A stretch of DNA of 64,000 nucleotides from Syncephalis fuscata (GCA_025786725.1 JAHLTZ010000026.1:124001-188000), one strand, 5' to 3'. Shown: positions 1 to 22,496, counted from the first letter of the stretch. Program-made: numbers and translations. The notes: generated by a model not told the origin, from the sequence alone.

Positions 1-8121
<8,121 letters not shown>

Positions 8122-9305
8122 GCCGCGACAGAGATTGCCAGTATTTAAAAGTGATTGCAAGATGAGAAACAACGATACAGAACAATGCAAGATGGAAATA
8201 ACGGTGACACGAAACTAAACAACTTAGGCTGTGCGCGTGCAACTGCGTGTGCGTGTTTGTGTGTACGCGTGTGTGTGGTGTGTGTGTGTGTGTGTAGTTG
8301 AAGCGTCTGCGTGTTATATAAAATATGGAATCAGTGAGGAAATAGAGAGTATCGTACAACAAAGAATCCAAATAATAGATTCCACCGATTAGAATGTTTA
8401 GTTGGAAATCAATGCTGCAACTACAATAATGGTAACAATAGTAGAAGAAGAAGAAAAAGTAGTAGTAGTAGTAGTAGTAGAGATAGCGACAAGAATTAAG
8501 GCGAGAAAAGGAACAGAAATGACTAGGACAGCGATGACGAAAGGCACAAGTGGTGGTGTTATTGTTGTTTATAGTGTAGAAAAAGGCGAGAAAATAGACT
8601 AGAATAGGTGGACGAATAGAATAATGACCGTGTATTGATAACAGTGTGTAGAATAGTTAATAGAAGAGAGAGAGAGACGCGCCACTATTTAAGTAATAGA
8701 AACGCCTAGAACTTGAACAATCATAGGCGGAATATGAAATGAATAGAATAAAGAAATAACATGTTTATTGTGTATGTGTGTATGTCTATAGAAATTACTA
8801 AATAGAATTCGTTATAGTAAAAGCATGAGCCATCACATTAGCACTTTATCGTGTGTGTGTATATACAAATAATACAAACAAGTATATCTACCACACAAAC
8901 AAATATATATATCACACAACTAAATATATTATTTTTTCATAAATATAGAATTAATAATAATAATAATAACAAATTAATGAACTATAGATTGTTTAATGAT
9001 GTGAATTAATAATAATAAAGGGCGGTATTTGTGACCGCGGAGTTAAATATAATAATAACAATGATTGTATTATAATTCTATTGTAAAAGATCCAGTTTTA
9101 ATAACCATATAGATCACGTGAATACAAAGTAAATTGATTAAAAGTAGTAAATTTAAATTGAATTAATTAGAATTCAAATAGAATTAAGCAGATGAATGAT
9201 TAGGACAAGTAATAGGGATACGCTACTGAATTGCGTGCCACTGTTATTTTTAATTGGTTTAATCATCTTACTTACCCGTAGTATTGCTTAAATAAAAGAC
9301 GAGAA
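8122..9305. promoter_or_regulatory. Divergent intergenic region between the kinase gene and DCTN6
   Basis: No convincing gene. It holds a GT/TG-rich stretch (about 8228-8300), a GAA/GTA microsatellite (about 8445-8485) that creates a spurious open frame, and AT-rich sequence. Because the flanking genes are transcribed outward, it must contain both promoters. No specific element can be assigned. Confidence 0.4.
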
Positions 9306-10336
9306 TGGCCACTCGGTAATTGGTATAGTCTACTATAGTAAGGAACATTCTAACTAGTTCGTTCATTTATTGTGATTACAGTAAATTAGTTGTGGGTCCT
9401 GGTGCTCTAGTATGTCAAGAAGCGCATCTAACAGGCAATGTTTCTATTGGTACTATATTTATATGTCTACTACTATAATATGGCAGCTAATAGCTTGTTT
9501 ATACGGTTAAACCAACCACTATTACTGCTTTTTATTAGGTTCGGGTAAGTAAAAGTGTACTTCATCCTATGTTTAATTAAACGTGGTAAATATTAAATAG
9601 GCTGTGTACTGCATCCCAAGTGTAGTATTATCGCCGATGTAGGTCCTATTGTTATTGGTCGTAATAATATTCTCGAAGAAGGGGTTATTATTATTAACAG
9701 GTAAGTTAAATAGTAGGCGTAATAGATTGAATATAATATATATTTACCTATTATATAGAAATCAAATGCCATTAATTATTGGTGATGAAAATACATTTGA
9801 AGTGAGCTCCTGTAAGCGTTAACTATTAACAAAGTAATAATTTGACTATTAATCATGTTACTGATCCACTTAATAATTAGTTATAGAAGGATCTAAGATT
9901 GGTAGTCGTAATATATTTGAGGCACGATGTAAGTGTTTTTTTACCTTTAATTAGTAGTATTACTTTTTAATATAATAATAATAGCACGCGTTGTAGGTGC
10001 CACAACTGTTGGTAATCATTGTGTTATTGGTATTGGATGTCAAACAGAACAGGATGAAACAGTACCTGATTGTACCATTATATTTGGTGAACGATTGGAC
10101 CGACGAGTAGGCAAACCAGATTCGGTAAGTTATAACAATGAGTAATACTGTATCAGTGTTAATTAACAAATGTGTGTACAGACTTATCCAGGATTACATC
10201 AGAAACATTTGGAATATTTACGAGATGTAATTATGGTGGATGAATGGACTGCTAGATAACAGCTAATGTTTTGTATATTTTATCATTATCTATTTAGATG
10301 TTACCAAAATTCAATAATCTACGCCCTGTTGCATAG
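9306..10336 (+). CDS. DCTN6: Dynactin subunit 6 (p27) with a 6-nt microexon
   Basis: The spliced product is a left-handed beta-helix protein of hexapeptide repeats that aligns along its whole length with dynactin p27, part of the pointed-end complex that links dynactin to membrane cargo. Recognisable segments are CVLHPKCSIIADVGPIVIG, FEVSSFIEGSKIGSRNIFEA and the C-terminal LPKFNNLRPVA. Exon 1 is only ATGGCCACTCG (9306-9316). The segment IGSGCVLHP needs a 6-nt exon, GTTCGG at 9539-9544, between GT..AG introns; leaving it out would delete two residues from a repeat of fixed length. Later introns (about 9700-9760, 9812-9880, 9929-9983, 10126-10180, 10229-10297) keep the frame to TAG at 10334. 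Confidence 0.9.
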
Positions 10337-10386
10337 TTGTGCGTATTTCTTATTAGTATTTCTATTAAATGCTTTTATTATTGTTA

Positions 10387-12959
10387 TTAATAACCATATT
10401 TGTCATTTAATGATGTTCGGCCATCACCTATATAAATGATTAGTTATAATGAGCGGATAGACAGGATAAATTCATTTACCTGACTGATCCTTAGGTGGTA
10501 TCCATTCTACAGTCTGATCTTCAGTCTCTATTTCTTTGTTTTTATCATTTTTTCGTTTTCATTATCTGTTATCAAGGTGGATAAAGTCGATGAAGGGTTC
10601 ATTGGTAGAACAGAGCGACGAATAGGTGGTATTTCATCTGATATATCGTCGTCCATTAATGGATTGGCTGGTTTTGGTTTTGTGTATTTGTTATATTAAC
10701 AGTAGAAGATGGTAGAAAAGATGTATTCTGTTTAAGTATTGTAGCGTATCAACTTTGTCTTCAAAGAAATAGACTGTATTGGTGATGGGCTATTTGTTTT
10801 TGTTACTATTGGTGTTTCTGTTGTGGCAGTGGTAGTAGTAAACTGTAGAATAATTGATATCAAATACTTAGCTATCTATAAATAATACTAAATACCTTTT
10901 TACGTTTAAAGTATTTATGGGTAAATCTGTAGGTCTTGTAAATTCAATTAATGGATTTAATCGTTCAATTTCCTAATATTCATTTAGTATGACAATCATT
11001 ATAGCTATATAAATACTTACTTTTTGTAATGTTGATATTTCTTTTTGTAATCTATTGGCTTCTTTTTCTTCAATGCTTGTCTGTACACCGGCCATATAAG
11101 CATCTAAATCATCTTCATTGTTATTGTTATTGGATTCAGAACTAGATTTAGCAATGCTCATATTATTTAATTGTTGTTTTAAGCTTTCTATACGCTCTTC
11201 AACTTGTTGTCGTTTTTCTAACAATGATTCATAATTGTCTACTGGCTTTTGTTTTACACGCATTTGTTTTGCCTTGCGCTTCTCGCCTATTGTTATCAGC
11301 AGTTTAGTATATAACTAAGCATTGATTATAGTTTATAGCCTTACGTGTTCCTGTACGATCGTAGAATGTATCATCGTCACTGTCACCTCCATCATTATCT
11401 TTCAGTATTCTTTTAAATCGCTTTTTTGAGCCGCTATTATTGAATAAATTAATATTCCAGTAATTAATAAATAATAAAGCATACAAACCTTGTTGAGCAT
11501 TTCTTGTATCCAGCTCTCCATGAGCATCTAGTTTTTCCATAGCATCAAGTGATGCTACTCGTTCAGCATCTCTAGTTATTGTTAACAATAATAATATAAT
11601 ATATATATATAATAATAAACATACTTTTTTCGACCTGCACTACCACTGGCCCATACAACTGCGCCATCTTCATCGTGAATAGGTAATTGTATACTGTCAA
11701 GTAATTGGTTAGTATAATAACAACATTATATGTACACCGTTCTTACCGTGCTGTAAATGTATGAAACCCATGCTCAAATTCGTCTTGCATTTCAAATTCC
11801 ATTGCATAACCTCGATGCTAAATAGTATAATTACAATGTTATTATAACCGTATTCACATTATAATTATAATAATCAGTTTTACTACCTCCATGTAATGAC
11901 GTAATGCTTTTTTCGGATCTTCATGGTATGAAGCCTTAGTAGCTTCATCAGCAGCATATATGGATGCACCATATTACCATCACTGCCACTCTCCATAGCT
12001 GCTCTAATTATACCGCCATCATCAGTGACATCTTCGGAAAAGCCCCTATTTTGTTAATATAATTAATATACGCTATTCAGTATTGACATGTTATCGATTA
12101 TCTATTACCAAGTAACGCCGGTGCTTTCGATCTTTTGTTCTTGTTTCTTTTGTTCTTGTAGTCGTGCTTCTGCCTCTTCCTTTAGTCTTGCCCGTATATC
12201 CGGTCCTTGAAGTATATGGGTTCTTGTACTTTCACCGAATCGAACATGATCGCCTGGTCTCAGTTCTATATGTTTACGTGGCGGTATCTGGCGTTTGTTG
12301 ATCGTTGTATGATGTGTGCTATTAAGATCGTAAATATATGATAAGCCTATATATTGCTGATTAGCAATCGTCTATGTAGTATTCGTAAGTACCATTTGAT
12401 TTGAATTCAATAATGGCATGATATCTGGAAACAGACTAGATCAATAATGTTATTGGTTTGTATCTATTATTATACTTAATAAAATAGCTTACTGGATGAA
12501 GTGTTACAATATGACAGCCTGGCACACGTCCTATTTATTGCTGTTATTAATATAGTGTATGAAATGCGGTAACCTACCAACAAGCCAGTAGGAACGACCA
12601 GCTAGTGGCGTCTCTTCACAAACAACGCCTTCCTTTAACACTAGCAATGAAAAGCTGTCCTTGGGTGTGCCTATCCATTCTGGTGGATTATAGTCTAATT
12701 GAGGTGTCGGTGCAGCATTAGACGAAGTGGACGGCAACGGCGCTATAAAGTAAGATTACAGAGTAGTTATTGTATACAGATTCTTTTTATTACAAGCCTA
12801 CTTACCTGGAGTAGTAGATTTCTCTGTTACGCTATTGGAAGTGGAGATGACATCACCGGCATTTGAGCTTTCCTCAACTACCTCTGGTTTAGTTGCCTCT
12901 ACGGGAGTAGTGGAAGCGACAGCGCGCTTTATAGGCTTTGGTACAGCGAACGGTGACAT
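10387..12959 (-). CDS. SLC4A1AP: Kanadaptin homologue (FHA-domain nuclear protein)
   Basis: Starts MSPFAVPKPIKRAV at 12959. An FHA domain follows: PPEWIGTP, SYWLVGR, CHIVTLHPVSRYHAIIEF, YIYDLNSTHHTTINK, IPPRKHIELRPGDHVRFGES. FHA domains bind phosphothreonine peptides. After it come TGVTWGFSED, the YHEDPKKAL region, a dsRBD-like KKKAERVASLDAMEKLDAHG segment (about 11640-11500) and a coiled-coil stretch (about 11260-10975). The last splice (donor after QSG at about 10478, acceptor near 10430) gives the conserved ending GDGRTSLNDKYGY, stop at 10387. Adding one A to the run near 10548 joins the frame to EWIPPKDQSG, so I read the break as a sequencing indel. Kanadaptin is a nuclear protein of unclear function linked to RNA processing. 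Confidence 0.88.
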
Positions 12960-13974
12960 ACAAGTATTCTTTACTATGAATATCCAAATATTTATAAAGA
13001 AGAATTGTGTTTATAATTGTAATGTTATTATTTTGATCTTACTAATTCATCTGAACTGCCATTTTTATTCTAAATTGTTTTAGGAATAATAAAATGATTT
13101 ATACGTATGACATCATCATTTCATGTTATTTAGTAGTATTTACACATTAAATGTTGTAGTGAATGGGTATTTAGACTGATATTTACTAGATTCTTATAAC
13201 ATTCAATGATTCAGTATAATAAAGTATATTGGTTTATATACCAATAGCCTATTGGATATATGGTAATAGTGTCGATATGTTAGTAATGCTGTCGATGACA
13301 GTTTAAATCACTGTTGTTTATATAATGATTTATATGATAGATGCGTTTGAAAATACTATCTAATAATTATCGGCCAATTGGACATTTAGCGGAAATATCA
13401 GTCAGATAAAAGTCTAGATTGCAATAGCAATAATTTATATTGAAATCAATATGTACATTCCTGAGAATTTCAAGACTAGTACTAGTTATTGCATTGATAA
13501 TAAATGGGCGTTAACAAATAAATAATAATGAAACTAAAGAATACAAACATTCGAACTACTGAGCTTTATTTGCAATTGACAAATGTTAGTATTTATAACA
13601 ACAGAATTGCGAATAATTACATGTCATCAACGACAGTGTAAGTGTTGATGTAGATTTAGCGATTGAACAAATAGTTTGTGCTACAATATAGCAGCATCGT
13701 GGCAGTCAGTAATCTATTAGATAGCTTAAAAGCATGCTTAATTCTTGCTACAATCCACCGTGCTTTATGTAATTTTGATTGTGTTCTATTTATGAGTAAA
13801 ATAATAGCAATCTACATTGCACTTCAATAGATATTGAATCCGTGTAACCATCATATGCAGCAAACAGGATGAAACAGCTCATCGACATGCAACGCCCTTT
13901 ACTTCTACTTGCATCCAGTACTGTTCATCTCGTCTATCTCGTATCGATTTCAGTGCAACTATATCTGGTTAAAC
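12960..13974. other. Intergenic, divergent promoters
   Basis: AT-rich sequence without a supportable gene. It separates the starts of kanadaptin (-) and the F-box-like gene (+), so both promoters should lie here. I see no conserved element or structure. Confidence 0.5.
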
Positions 13975-16049
13975 ATGCCTTTGGATGCCTATAGAGAACG
14001 TTTTTTGCAAAATTGCGACATTCTACTGCATTTGTGTCACTTTATGGAAGATAAAGCAATAGTACTCTTTGCCAGTAGCTGTCAGCTTACTTATCGAGCA
14101 ATAGTCGATTTACCTGACTATTGGGACGGAAATATAGACGAACATTCTGTCTAGGTGATCGACGTGAACACGAATGGCTTACATGGTACAATTGGCACAT
14201 CAATACTGCGACAAATTTAAAAAAGCCCAAGTCCAAAGTAAATCGGGCAATACGAAAAGTTCTATCATTGGTTTACATTCCAACTATCAACAGTGACAAT
14301 AATAAATATACAAGATTTACTAATGATTTAAATTTTGATGCTAATTTTGATAGCACTCGATGGTTCTATGCTTATTACAGGCGGCGACAAACTAGTCAAA
14401 ACTTGATTGCAGGTCGATTTAAGAAACAAATGTGTCAGCTAACTGTTAGTACATATACTCGATTGATGCCAGTCGACATAAATCCTTGGTATGCATTGGT
14501 AAAGGACACACAGGAATTGAGGCTTTGGTTAATTCAGCATAATACTACTAGCAAGAAAAACAAACATGGAAACGATAAGTTGCTATGGAAAGAGCTTACT
14601 CTTCATTTATCGCCGTATTTATTTGATGGTAAAATTCGAATCAACTCTGCCCATACAGCAAATCGGTTTATTGTAGCCCACGTTTCTATATTTACGTATA
14701 ATGACGTAGCTTCTGTGGCTTTTGGAGATCCAATAGGTAACTAAAATAATTGATATTAATAATTATGATAATTATAACTTATTATTACATAAAAACAGTT
14801 AGCTTGGCCGAAATAGAAGCACAACATATTAGAAGTAATAAATCTAAAGCCAATGCTGCTTTAGATGAACATTCTGATATTTCTTCAACCATTACACCTT
14901 CAAAAGAACAAAAAAGTTACAATAGAAATACTATTTTAGTATGGGCCAATGCAGGCAATTCATCACCAAATATTGTTTATTTCCAGCCCATAGATTATAG
15001 TTGTAAAGAATTAGGTCGACCTAAATTAATTAATATTTATAACGACTGGGCGTTTTTTAAAACTAGAAATTGTAACGATTCATACCAGCGATTCGATTTG
15101 TTTGATTTAGACGGGAACAGATGGGCAAAGGGTCCAAACATGAAAATTTACAATTCAGATGCGTGTATTCAATTCGCTTCGCGCCATCAATGCCAATTAC
15201 TAGTGTGGAAGAAATTATCTACCTTTATTAAAAACAAAGGTGAATCTAGAGCCGACTATATTCAAAGATTGGAAAATCTTGATAGTATAATCCTATCATT
15301 AGACCTTCAATGGAAAGTATTCAATGCTCAAAAAGATCAATATCAATGTGAAATGATTTTATCGGGCCGAGTCAGCATTCCATATTGCCCGAGTGCTAGT
15401 ATTAAGGTCAAAACATATACAGAGAAAATGTGCTTAATTATTGTATTCGGCAGAGAAGAAGATAAATCAAAACGCACTGACAACGGAACTTTTAAAGCCT
15501 CATTGTCATTATTTGTATTAGGGAGGCTTTTACCAAATGATTCAGCACAATCAATATTTGACGCCAGAGACTACGACAAATTACTACCAATTGACAGCTC
15601 TGACAAAGGACGTGTATTATGGACTCGAACTATAGCTAGCAAAACCATTAAACAATTATACAGCGAAAAGCTTATTGTTGTTCAAAGTTATAAAAAGCTT
15701 GATGTGTTGAATGCTCGAGATGGCAGTTTATTGCGTTCAATTGCTTGTTCATTTGAATATAACTTGCTCCTTTCTCGGGCCTTTATGCTTAGTACTTGGC
15801 AAAAAACACGATAACTTTTGGTTTATTGACATGCATACCGGCCGTATTTACAACCCACCAGATCAGTTTACCGGCAAAAAAACTAAAGAAGATAAAGATA
15901 AAATTTTAGGACTCGTTGCAACAGCACAGTTTTCAATTCCAATGAGAAGGCATAATACCTGCACGCCTTCTGTATATCGCTTATCAAGTGCCGTTATCGG
16001 TCGAACTAACTGGAATGGTGGAGGATTATATGAAGCATACATGTTATAA
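13975..16049 (+). CDS. F-box-like protein, otherwise uncharacterised
   Basis: Starts at ATG 13975 (MPLDAYRERFL). Residues 10-55 resemble an F-box (ILLHLCHFMEDKAIVLFASS, then CQLTYRAIVDLPDYWDGKYR), which would make it a candidate substrate receptor of an SCF ubiquitin ligase. The remaining roughly 600 residues contain short beta-strand-like stretches such as LWTRTIASKTIKQLYSEKLI and LDVLNARDGSLLRSIACSF, compatible with a beta-propeller; that is inference. One intron lies at about 14736-14799. The reading frame slips near 14130 and again in the A-run near 15800; both fit one-base sequence errors because coding character continues in the new frame (DNFWFIDMHTGRIYNPPDQF). It could also be a decaying gene. 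Confidence 0.55.
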
Positions 16050-16717
16050 ATAATAAACGTTATTTAAAATTATTCAACACAAATAGTTAACATGCCACAT
16101 GTTGCAAATATCTTAATATTAATATTTATAGCATTTGATGATTTATTATACTAAACTAAGTAAACACTTGTGAAAACTCATTCATAGCGCTCTCGTTGTT
16201 TCAATATTTGCCTTCCATTTATTCACAACAGCAAACCAATAGCTCTTGTACAAGCTATTCTATTTGCTAAATAGCACATTTACTATCAATGATTGCAATA
16301 ATTAACACATTTGTTTTAGATGATGACTGAATGTTTTATGAACACCAATCACAGTAAGACACGTCAAAGTAGCCTTCATAATACGTTGCAGTCATAAGTT
16401 CTGTAAGGCGGCGAGTTTTTATTTGTTTTTATGTACTATTCAAGTTATTAAACGCCAATAAAATCAATGTCCAATAAATTCTAAAATAGAATTGGCCAAT
16501 TCTAAGAATTAAACTTATTGCGCATCTATCTGTTGTTTTCTGTAGAGTTTTAGGCTCGTGTATTTGACAGTCATTGTGATACTAATAAGCGACCTCTTGC
16601 GTCACCGTTCCACTTTACCGCTCATTCCTGATATGTTTAAATAAAACGTGAAATCCCACCAATTGTGACAAAACCATTTTTCTCTTCTATCACCTAAACA
16701 ACAAAATTTACTTCGAT
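16050..16717 (+). other. Intergenic, 3' end of the F-box-like gene and promoter of the helicase gene
   Basis: AT-rich, no gene seen. Two unrelated plus-strand genes flank it. A pyrimidine-rich tract (ttttctcttct, about 16677-16687) lies just before the helicase ATG. Confidence 0.45.
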
Positions 16718-19700
16718 ATGACAAAGAAGAAGAAGGTAAAGCCCAGCGCACAACGTGGCTATGCTACCACCAGTCTGCCTAAGAAGCAGCCAGTCTCAAA
16801 TACAGCCGAACCAGTTATCACAGCAACAGCATCAGATACAAAAATAAATACAGAAATACACTTGGAAAATGTAAATCAATTAGCAAATAAAGAAAATGAA
16901 AATCCATCTGTAGATTCACAATCCAGCTCAAAAAAAGCAATTACAGCCGAGCAAGTTGCTCAAGAACGAGACTTGTCCGAGAAGAGTGCTGCTACATGGA
17001 TACATGTACATAGCAATGCTGCTAAAATGGAACAAGTAGATCAGCTACCTCGATTGCAACTATCGCAAGATTTGGAAAAGAAAACGGCTCGTTTATGGAT
17101 GGAAATAGGCATCGACTATTATCACGGTGAGACATACTTTGAGCCAATATAACACCGTTCAATTGCATGATATACTAACGATAATAATGCAATATAGACG
17201 ATGATAATGATCAACATGGGCCATCATCATTGGTTCGACGTCTTATGATGACGTATAGTGTTTTGGCCAACATTGGATTTGAGGCCGATTTGATTCGACA
17301 GGCAATGCAAGCTACCGGTGGCATTAAAGTAACAGATGCATTGGATTGGGTAGGTGAATGTGTTAGTTGAGTACAAACTACTAATCTGCTTATTTAGCTA
17401 TGTATCCACGCACCATTAGAGACAGTGCCACCAAGATTTAGAGATAAATTTTATCATTTAGACGGTAAGCTAATACTATATAATTGTTAGAATCAATTAA
17501 CATATAACATCAACATAGATGATCATGTAACATTTGTTAAAAAGCCACCTGAAGAAGAAATGGAAAAGTCACCAGAAGTTTTAACATTACCAGACATACC
17601 AGTGAAAACAACGAATAAGAGACGAAACTCCAAAGATAAGCTAGATATTGTACGTAGATGTATTTAGTATATAAAATTTAGCTAATTGATTGTTTAATTA
17701 GCCAGCACGCACTTTTTCACCACTCAAGGATAATCAAAAAGCCTGGATACTAGAACAGTATACACACCAAAAAGTAGAGGTAGGTATTGGATAAATATAT
17801 TAAATACAATAGTTAATAAGTGTATATAGAAAGAAGAAAAAGATGTCAATAAACAGTTAGCTGCATTGCACATATCAATCAAGCAGAAAAAGCAGTTGCA
17901 CAAACAAGCCAAAGAATCAGGAACTGCGTATAGTATATTAGATGACATGAAAAAAGGACTGCGCAAACTTGAACGAGAACATGAATTGCTACAAGGTGAT
18001 CCAGAAGCGAATAAAGATATCATACAGCAATTGGTAAAACAACATGAGAAAGAAGAACAACAAAGAATAGCTATGGAACGACAACATAAAAAGCCGAGGA
18101 AGCAAAAAAAGCAAAAGAAGCAACAGAGAATTGTTGGATCAAACAGAAGGTGAAGATGACGACTTGCTAGGCAGCCTATGGGATTTATCGGAGGAGACAA
18201 CACAACCGCCAGATGTTAAATCTACTTCTACTTCTACGCCGCCATTACAGATAATTGAAGAGATTTTATGTCCACAAGGATGGACCGGTAAATTGCCCAA
18301 AAATATTCTTATAGATTATTGTCGTCAACGGGATCGACAAAGCCGTGTTACATTCATTCCATCATCTAAGCTAAAGCATAGCAAGACTCATTGTATTGAT
18401 GTAAAGATTGGTTGGTCAAATGGATCAATACAGCTATTTGAAACTAGTGTGTGTTGTCGACGTAAAGCAGATGCCGAAAACTACATATCAGTAAGTGATT
18501 GAAGCAATATAATTGAAGTACTTATTAAATAAATCACACTAGACGGTTGTATTATATGAGTTGGCACAGAAACCAGTCTATCGTTTATTACCACCACCCT
18601 ATCGTGACATATGGTGCAGCTGGGACAAGGAAAAGGTAGATTTTAATTAATTACTTAACCAAAAACTATATATTTTAATTCACTATTAGATGGATGCTAA
18701 ACTAAACGAACAACATGTGAAAGATGAGTCAATGGCTGCAATGTTATCTGAAATAGTAACACTATCTAAAGAGCGTGAACAATCATTGGTAAGTGACGTA
18801 ATTAACTGTTAATAAATATATATTTATATAATCAATAGCGAGATGAATTAAATACAGCAACAAGTGATTTATCTGGTCCATCTTATGGAAGACGTAAATA
18901 CGAGGCTATACCGGCAGAAGCATATGTTCCACGAGGCAAAATAAGTGAAATGCGCTTATTATTTGAACGGCATCGTACATCCCCAGCCTATAGTAAACTA
19001 TTATTGGAACGGCAACAATTACCGGTATATGAGTTCCGTGAACAATTGTTATCCACTATACAAGCCAATCGTGTTGTATTATTAGTAGGCGATACTGGCT
19101 GGTAAGTAATAGAACTTAGTAGATAGATAGCATCAATAATGAGAATGCTAATAATGCACTATAGTGGTAAAACTACTCAGGTGCCACAATATATTGTAGA
19201 ACATTTATTAGGCAATGAGTCGACAAAAGCATGTCAAGTAATGTGTACTCAAGTGAGTTTTTGTTAAACTATTTAATATTTAATATTGATTATAGTGTAG
19301 CCACGTCGTATATCAGCCATGTCCATTTCTAAACGAGTCTCAATTGAAATGGGGGAAAGTATAAAAGAGTTTGGTACTTTCAACTCACTGGTTGGATATC
19401 AAGTACGATTGGACAATAGAACATCAACCACCAGTGCACTTATTTACTGTACCACGGTATTTAATTGATATCAACAATAATTTGAATGATTCTAACATCT
19501 ATACTAATTAGGGGATTATGTTACGACGATTGGAGGGTGATCCTACACTTCAATCAATTACTCATTTGATTATGGATGAAGTACAGGAAAGAACATTAGA
19601 ATCTGACTTTTAATGATTGTAATTCGTCGATTAATGTTAAGACGTCCAGACTTACGGTAAGTGATAGACATGTATATATTATTATTATTACTATTATTAA

Positions 19701-22496
19701 CATACTATAGAATTATTATTATGAGTGCCACTGTTGATACAGACAAGTTCCGTCGATATTTTGATGATTGTCCGGTAATTCAAGTGCCAGGTAGAACATT
19801 CCCAGTTACGGTGAATTATTTAGAAGATATTATTGAAGCAACTGGTATTTATAGTATTATATTAAATAGTATTGGTTATAACAATATTACTAGGTTATAC
19901 AATTGAGGTTGATTCACGATATGCCAAACCACGAGAGCGAAAGCGTAATAATCTGCCAGGTAACATACTATAATTTACTAGTAATTATTAAACTTAATAA
20001 TAATAATAATAATGACGACGATGATGAAATAGAATCAGTAAATATACGTGGTAAAGGTGGAAAAGTCTATCAAATGGCTATAGATATAGATATGGAAGAA
20101 GATTGGAGCATGACAAGTTATCCAGCATATCCATTAGAGCAATTAAGTGGTCATTATTCGGATATTACACGTCGTACATTAGGCTGTATGGATGAAGAAC
20201 GTATCAACTATGATTTGATTATTCGATTACTGGAGTATTTATGTTTCGAACAAGATACAAGTAACAATGATAATGCGACAAGTGAAGAGGCTATAACATC
20301 AGAGAATATAGAGAATATAGAGACTATAGATGCCAATACATTAAAATCAATTACAAAAGCTTCAGTTGAATTATCCTCAGTAGATGAGGCTATTTTAATA
20401 TTCTTACCTGGATTACCAGAAATTAGAATACTGCACGAGAGAATACTTGATAATGAACAATTACGTGATTCAAGTCACTTTTTAATTATACCAGTTCACT
20501 CACTATTAGCCGGTGAACATCAGGAGCGAGCATTTCAACGACCGCCTAAAGGAATGCGTAAGATTATTCTATCTACCAATTTGGCTGAAACAGGTCAGTA
20601 GCAGCTAGTTAAACAAGTGTATACTCATCAATGCTATAATACTATTAATAGGCATTACTATACCTGATGTCACTATTGTTATTGATACGGGTAAAGTTAA
20701 AGAAATGCGGTAAGAAATGGAATGTGTTTTAGTAGGACTTTTAATAACAGTTTTAGATATGACGAGAAACGACGAGTATCCGCATTGGAGGAAGGATTTG
20801 TAGCTCGTGCCAATGCCCGTCAGCGACGAGGTCGAGCTGGTCGAGTACAGCCTGGTGTTTGTTACCATTTGTTTACACAACATCGACATAACAATATGGT
20901 AAACTATCCTTAATTGATATTAAACAGAGCAATGCTAATGTTTACTTAGATGTTTTCATATCAAACACCGGAAATGTTACGTCTTCCGTTACAAGAGCTT
21001 TGCTTGCGTATTAAGGCCTATGGATACGGCTCTGTAGAACCGTTTTTACTTAATGCATTGGATAAGCCTCGTCCAGAAGCAATTAATACAGCTATGCAGC
21101 AGCTTGTTGAAGTAAATAGAGCATTATGCTCGTAATTCTATACTGACATATTATTATTGTTATTATTATTACTAGGTTGGTGCTATAGCCAGTGAGGAAA
21201 CAGCTGAGATGCATCAGCCATTAACACCGCTCGGTGAACATTTGGCACGTCTACCACTTGATGTTCACTTGGCCAAGATGTTGGTTTATGCACTATTTTC
21301 CGGTGTCTTGATCCAATTCTAACGATTGTGGCGGCCATCAGTAATAAAGCATTTTTATACGGCCATATCAGCAATCGGCAGCGGCTGATCAGGCAAAACA
21401 AGCATTTGCTACAGGTAAACATGATAAACGGTTGTTACATTCGTTAATCTAGAACTAAACATATAATACATGTTAGATAATTCGGATATGTTGACCATTT
21501 ACAAGGCCTACTGTCAATGGTAATGATATAATAGTTTATTAACAATTATACCTATTGCTTCTTCATTGTTGTTAATTATAAACTATAGGCGTGAAGTTTG
21601 CCGAACACGTCGTATGTCCCCCAATGATTTTTGCAAACAGAATTATCTTGATGCACAGGTTTTACAAGTTATTGAAGACACAAAACGACAAATACTTGGA
21701 TTACTTGTCTCAACTCGACTCGTGACTGTAGATGCAGCAACACAATCGTCGCTTAGTCGGTAAGTTTGATTAATGATAATAATAATAGCATAGTATGACA
21801 AACATTTGACGATTTAATTAATATATATTATTATTATTATAGTGGTGGATATCAAACACAAATGGCACTATGTCCTGTACCAGTGGAAGCAAATCAAAAT
21901 GCGCAGCATATTAACGTTTTACGCGCTATCATTGTAGCCGGTCTTTATCCACGTGTGGCTCGACGTGATCACGAGTTGCATCGTTGGTTGATCCGTGGCG
22001 GTGCAACGGTTGTAGTGCATCCGTCTTCAATAAACCAAGAGAAAGGCTTGGACAGATCCACAGGTAGCTGGCTTGCATATAATGTTGCGCAACAATCCGG
22101 TTCGAATGCCTATGTATGGGATACTACTGTGGTGAACGCGGTGGCTGTCGTGTTATTTGGTCGGGAAATGGAGGTTGAGGTGAGTATCAAAACTATACTA
22201 CGTATCTAGTATGTATTAATAACACGCCCTATTATTAGCATTTAATACGACGTGTTACGCTTGAGGATTGGATTAAATTTAAATGTGTAGGTGTGACAGC
22301 AGCTGTATTACGCCGACTGCGCCGTGAATTGGTAAGTAGGCGATAGGATCGTGTAAATATACAATTGTCATCTGATCCAATACTTTTTCTTCAATAGAAT
22401 GCCGTACTACGTCATGCTATTTACCGACCGGGTGAATTACTGCCAGAACGACTTACTCGCTGGCTAGATCTGGCTATTGAAGTAGTTTGTGCATAA
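16718..22496 (+). CDS. DHX29: DHX29-like DExH-box RNA helicase
   Basis: A multi-exon gene starting [20 protein letters not shown]. The lysine-rich start with [10 protein letters not shown] is typical of the DHX29/YLR419W group, helicases linked to translation of structured mRNAs. A UBA-like helix bundle ([20 protein letters not shown]) and a charged coiled coil (about 17830-18110) precede the helicase core: motif I GDTGCGKTTQ split by an intron at 19101-19164, motif II DEVQER, motif [17 protein letters not shown]-like STNLAETG, and motif [12 protein letters not shown]2 and OB-fold regions run to the end ([19 protein letters not shown]). The motif II histidine is replaced by glutamine. Frame breaks in the A7 run near 18105 and the T-run near 19611 look like one-base indels, because adding one T gives [19 protein letters not shown]. 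Confidence 0.85.

Noticed and set aside
8402-8602. Val/Glu-rich open frame
   Set aside because: Created by GAA/GTA simple repeats in the intergenic region.
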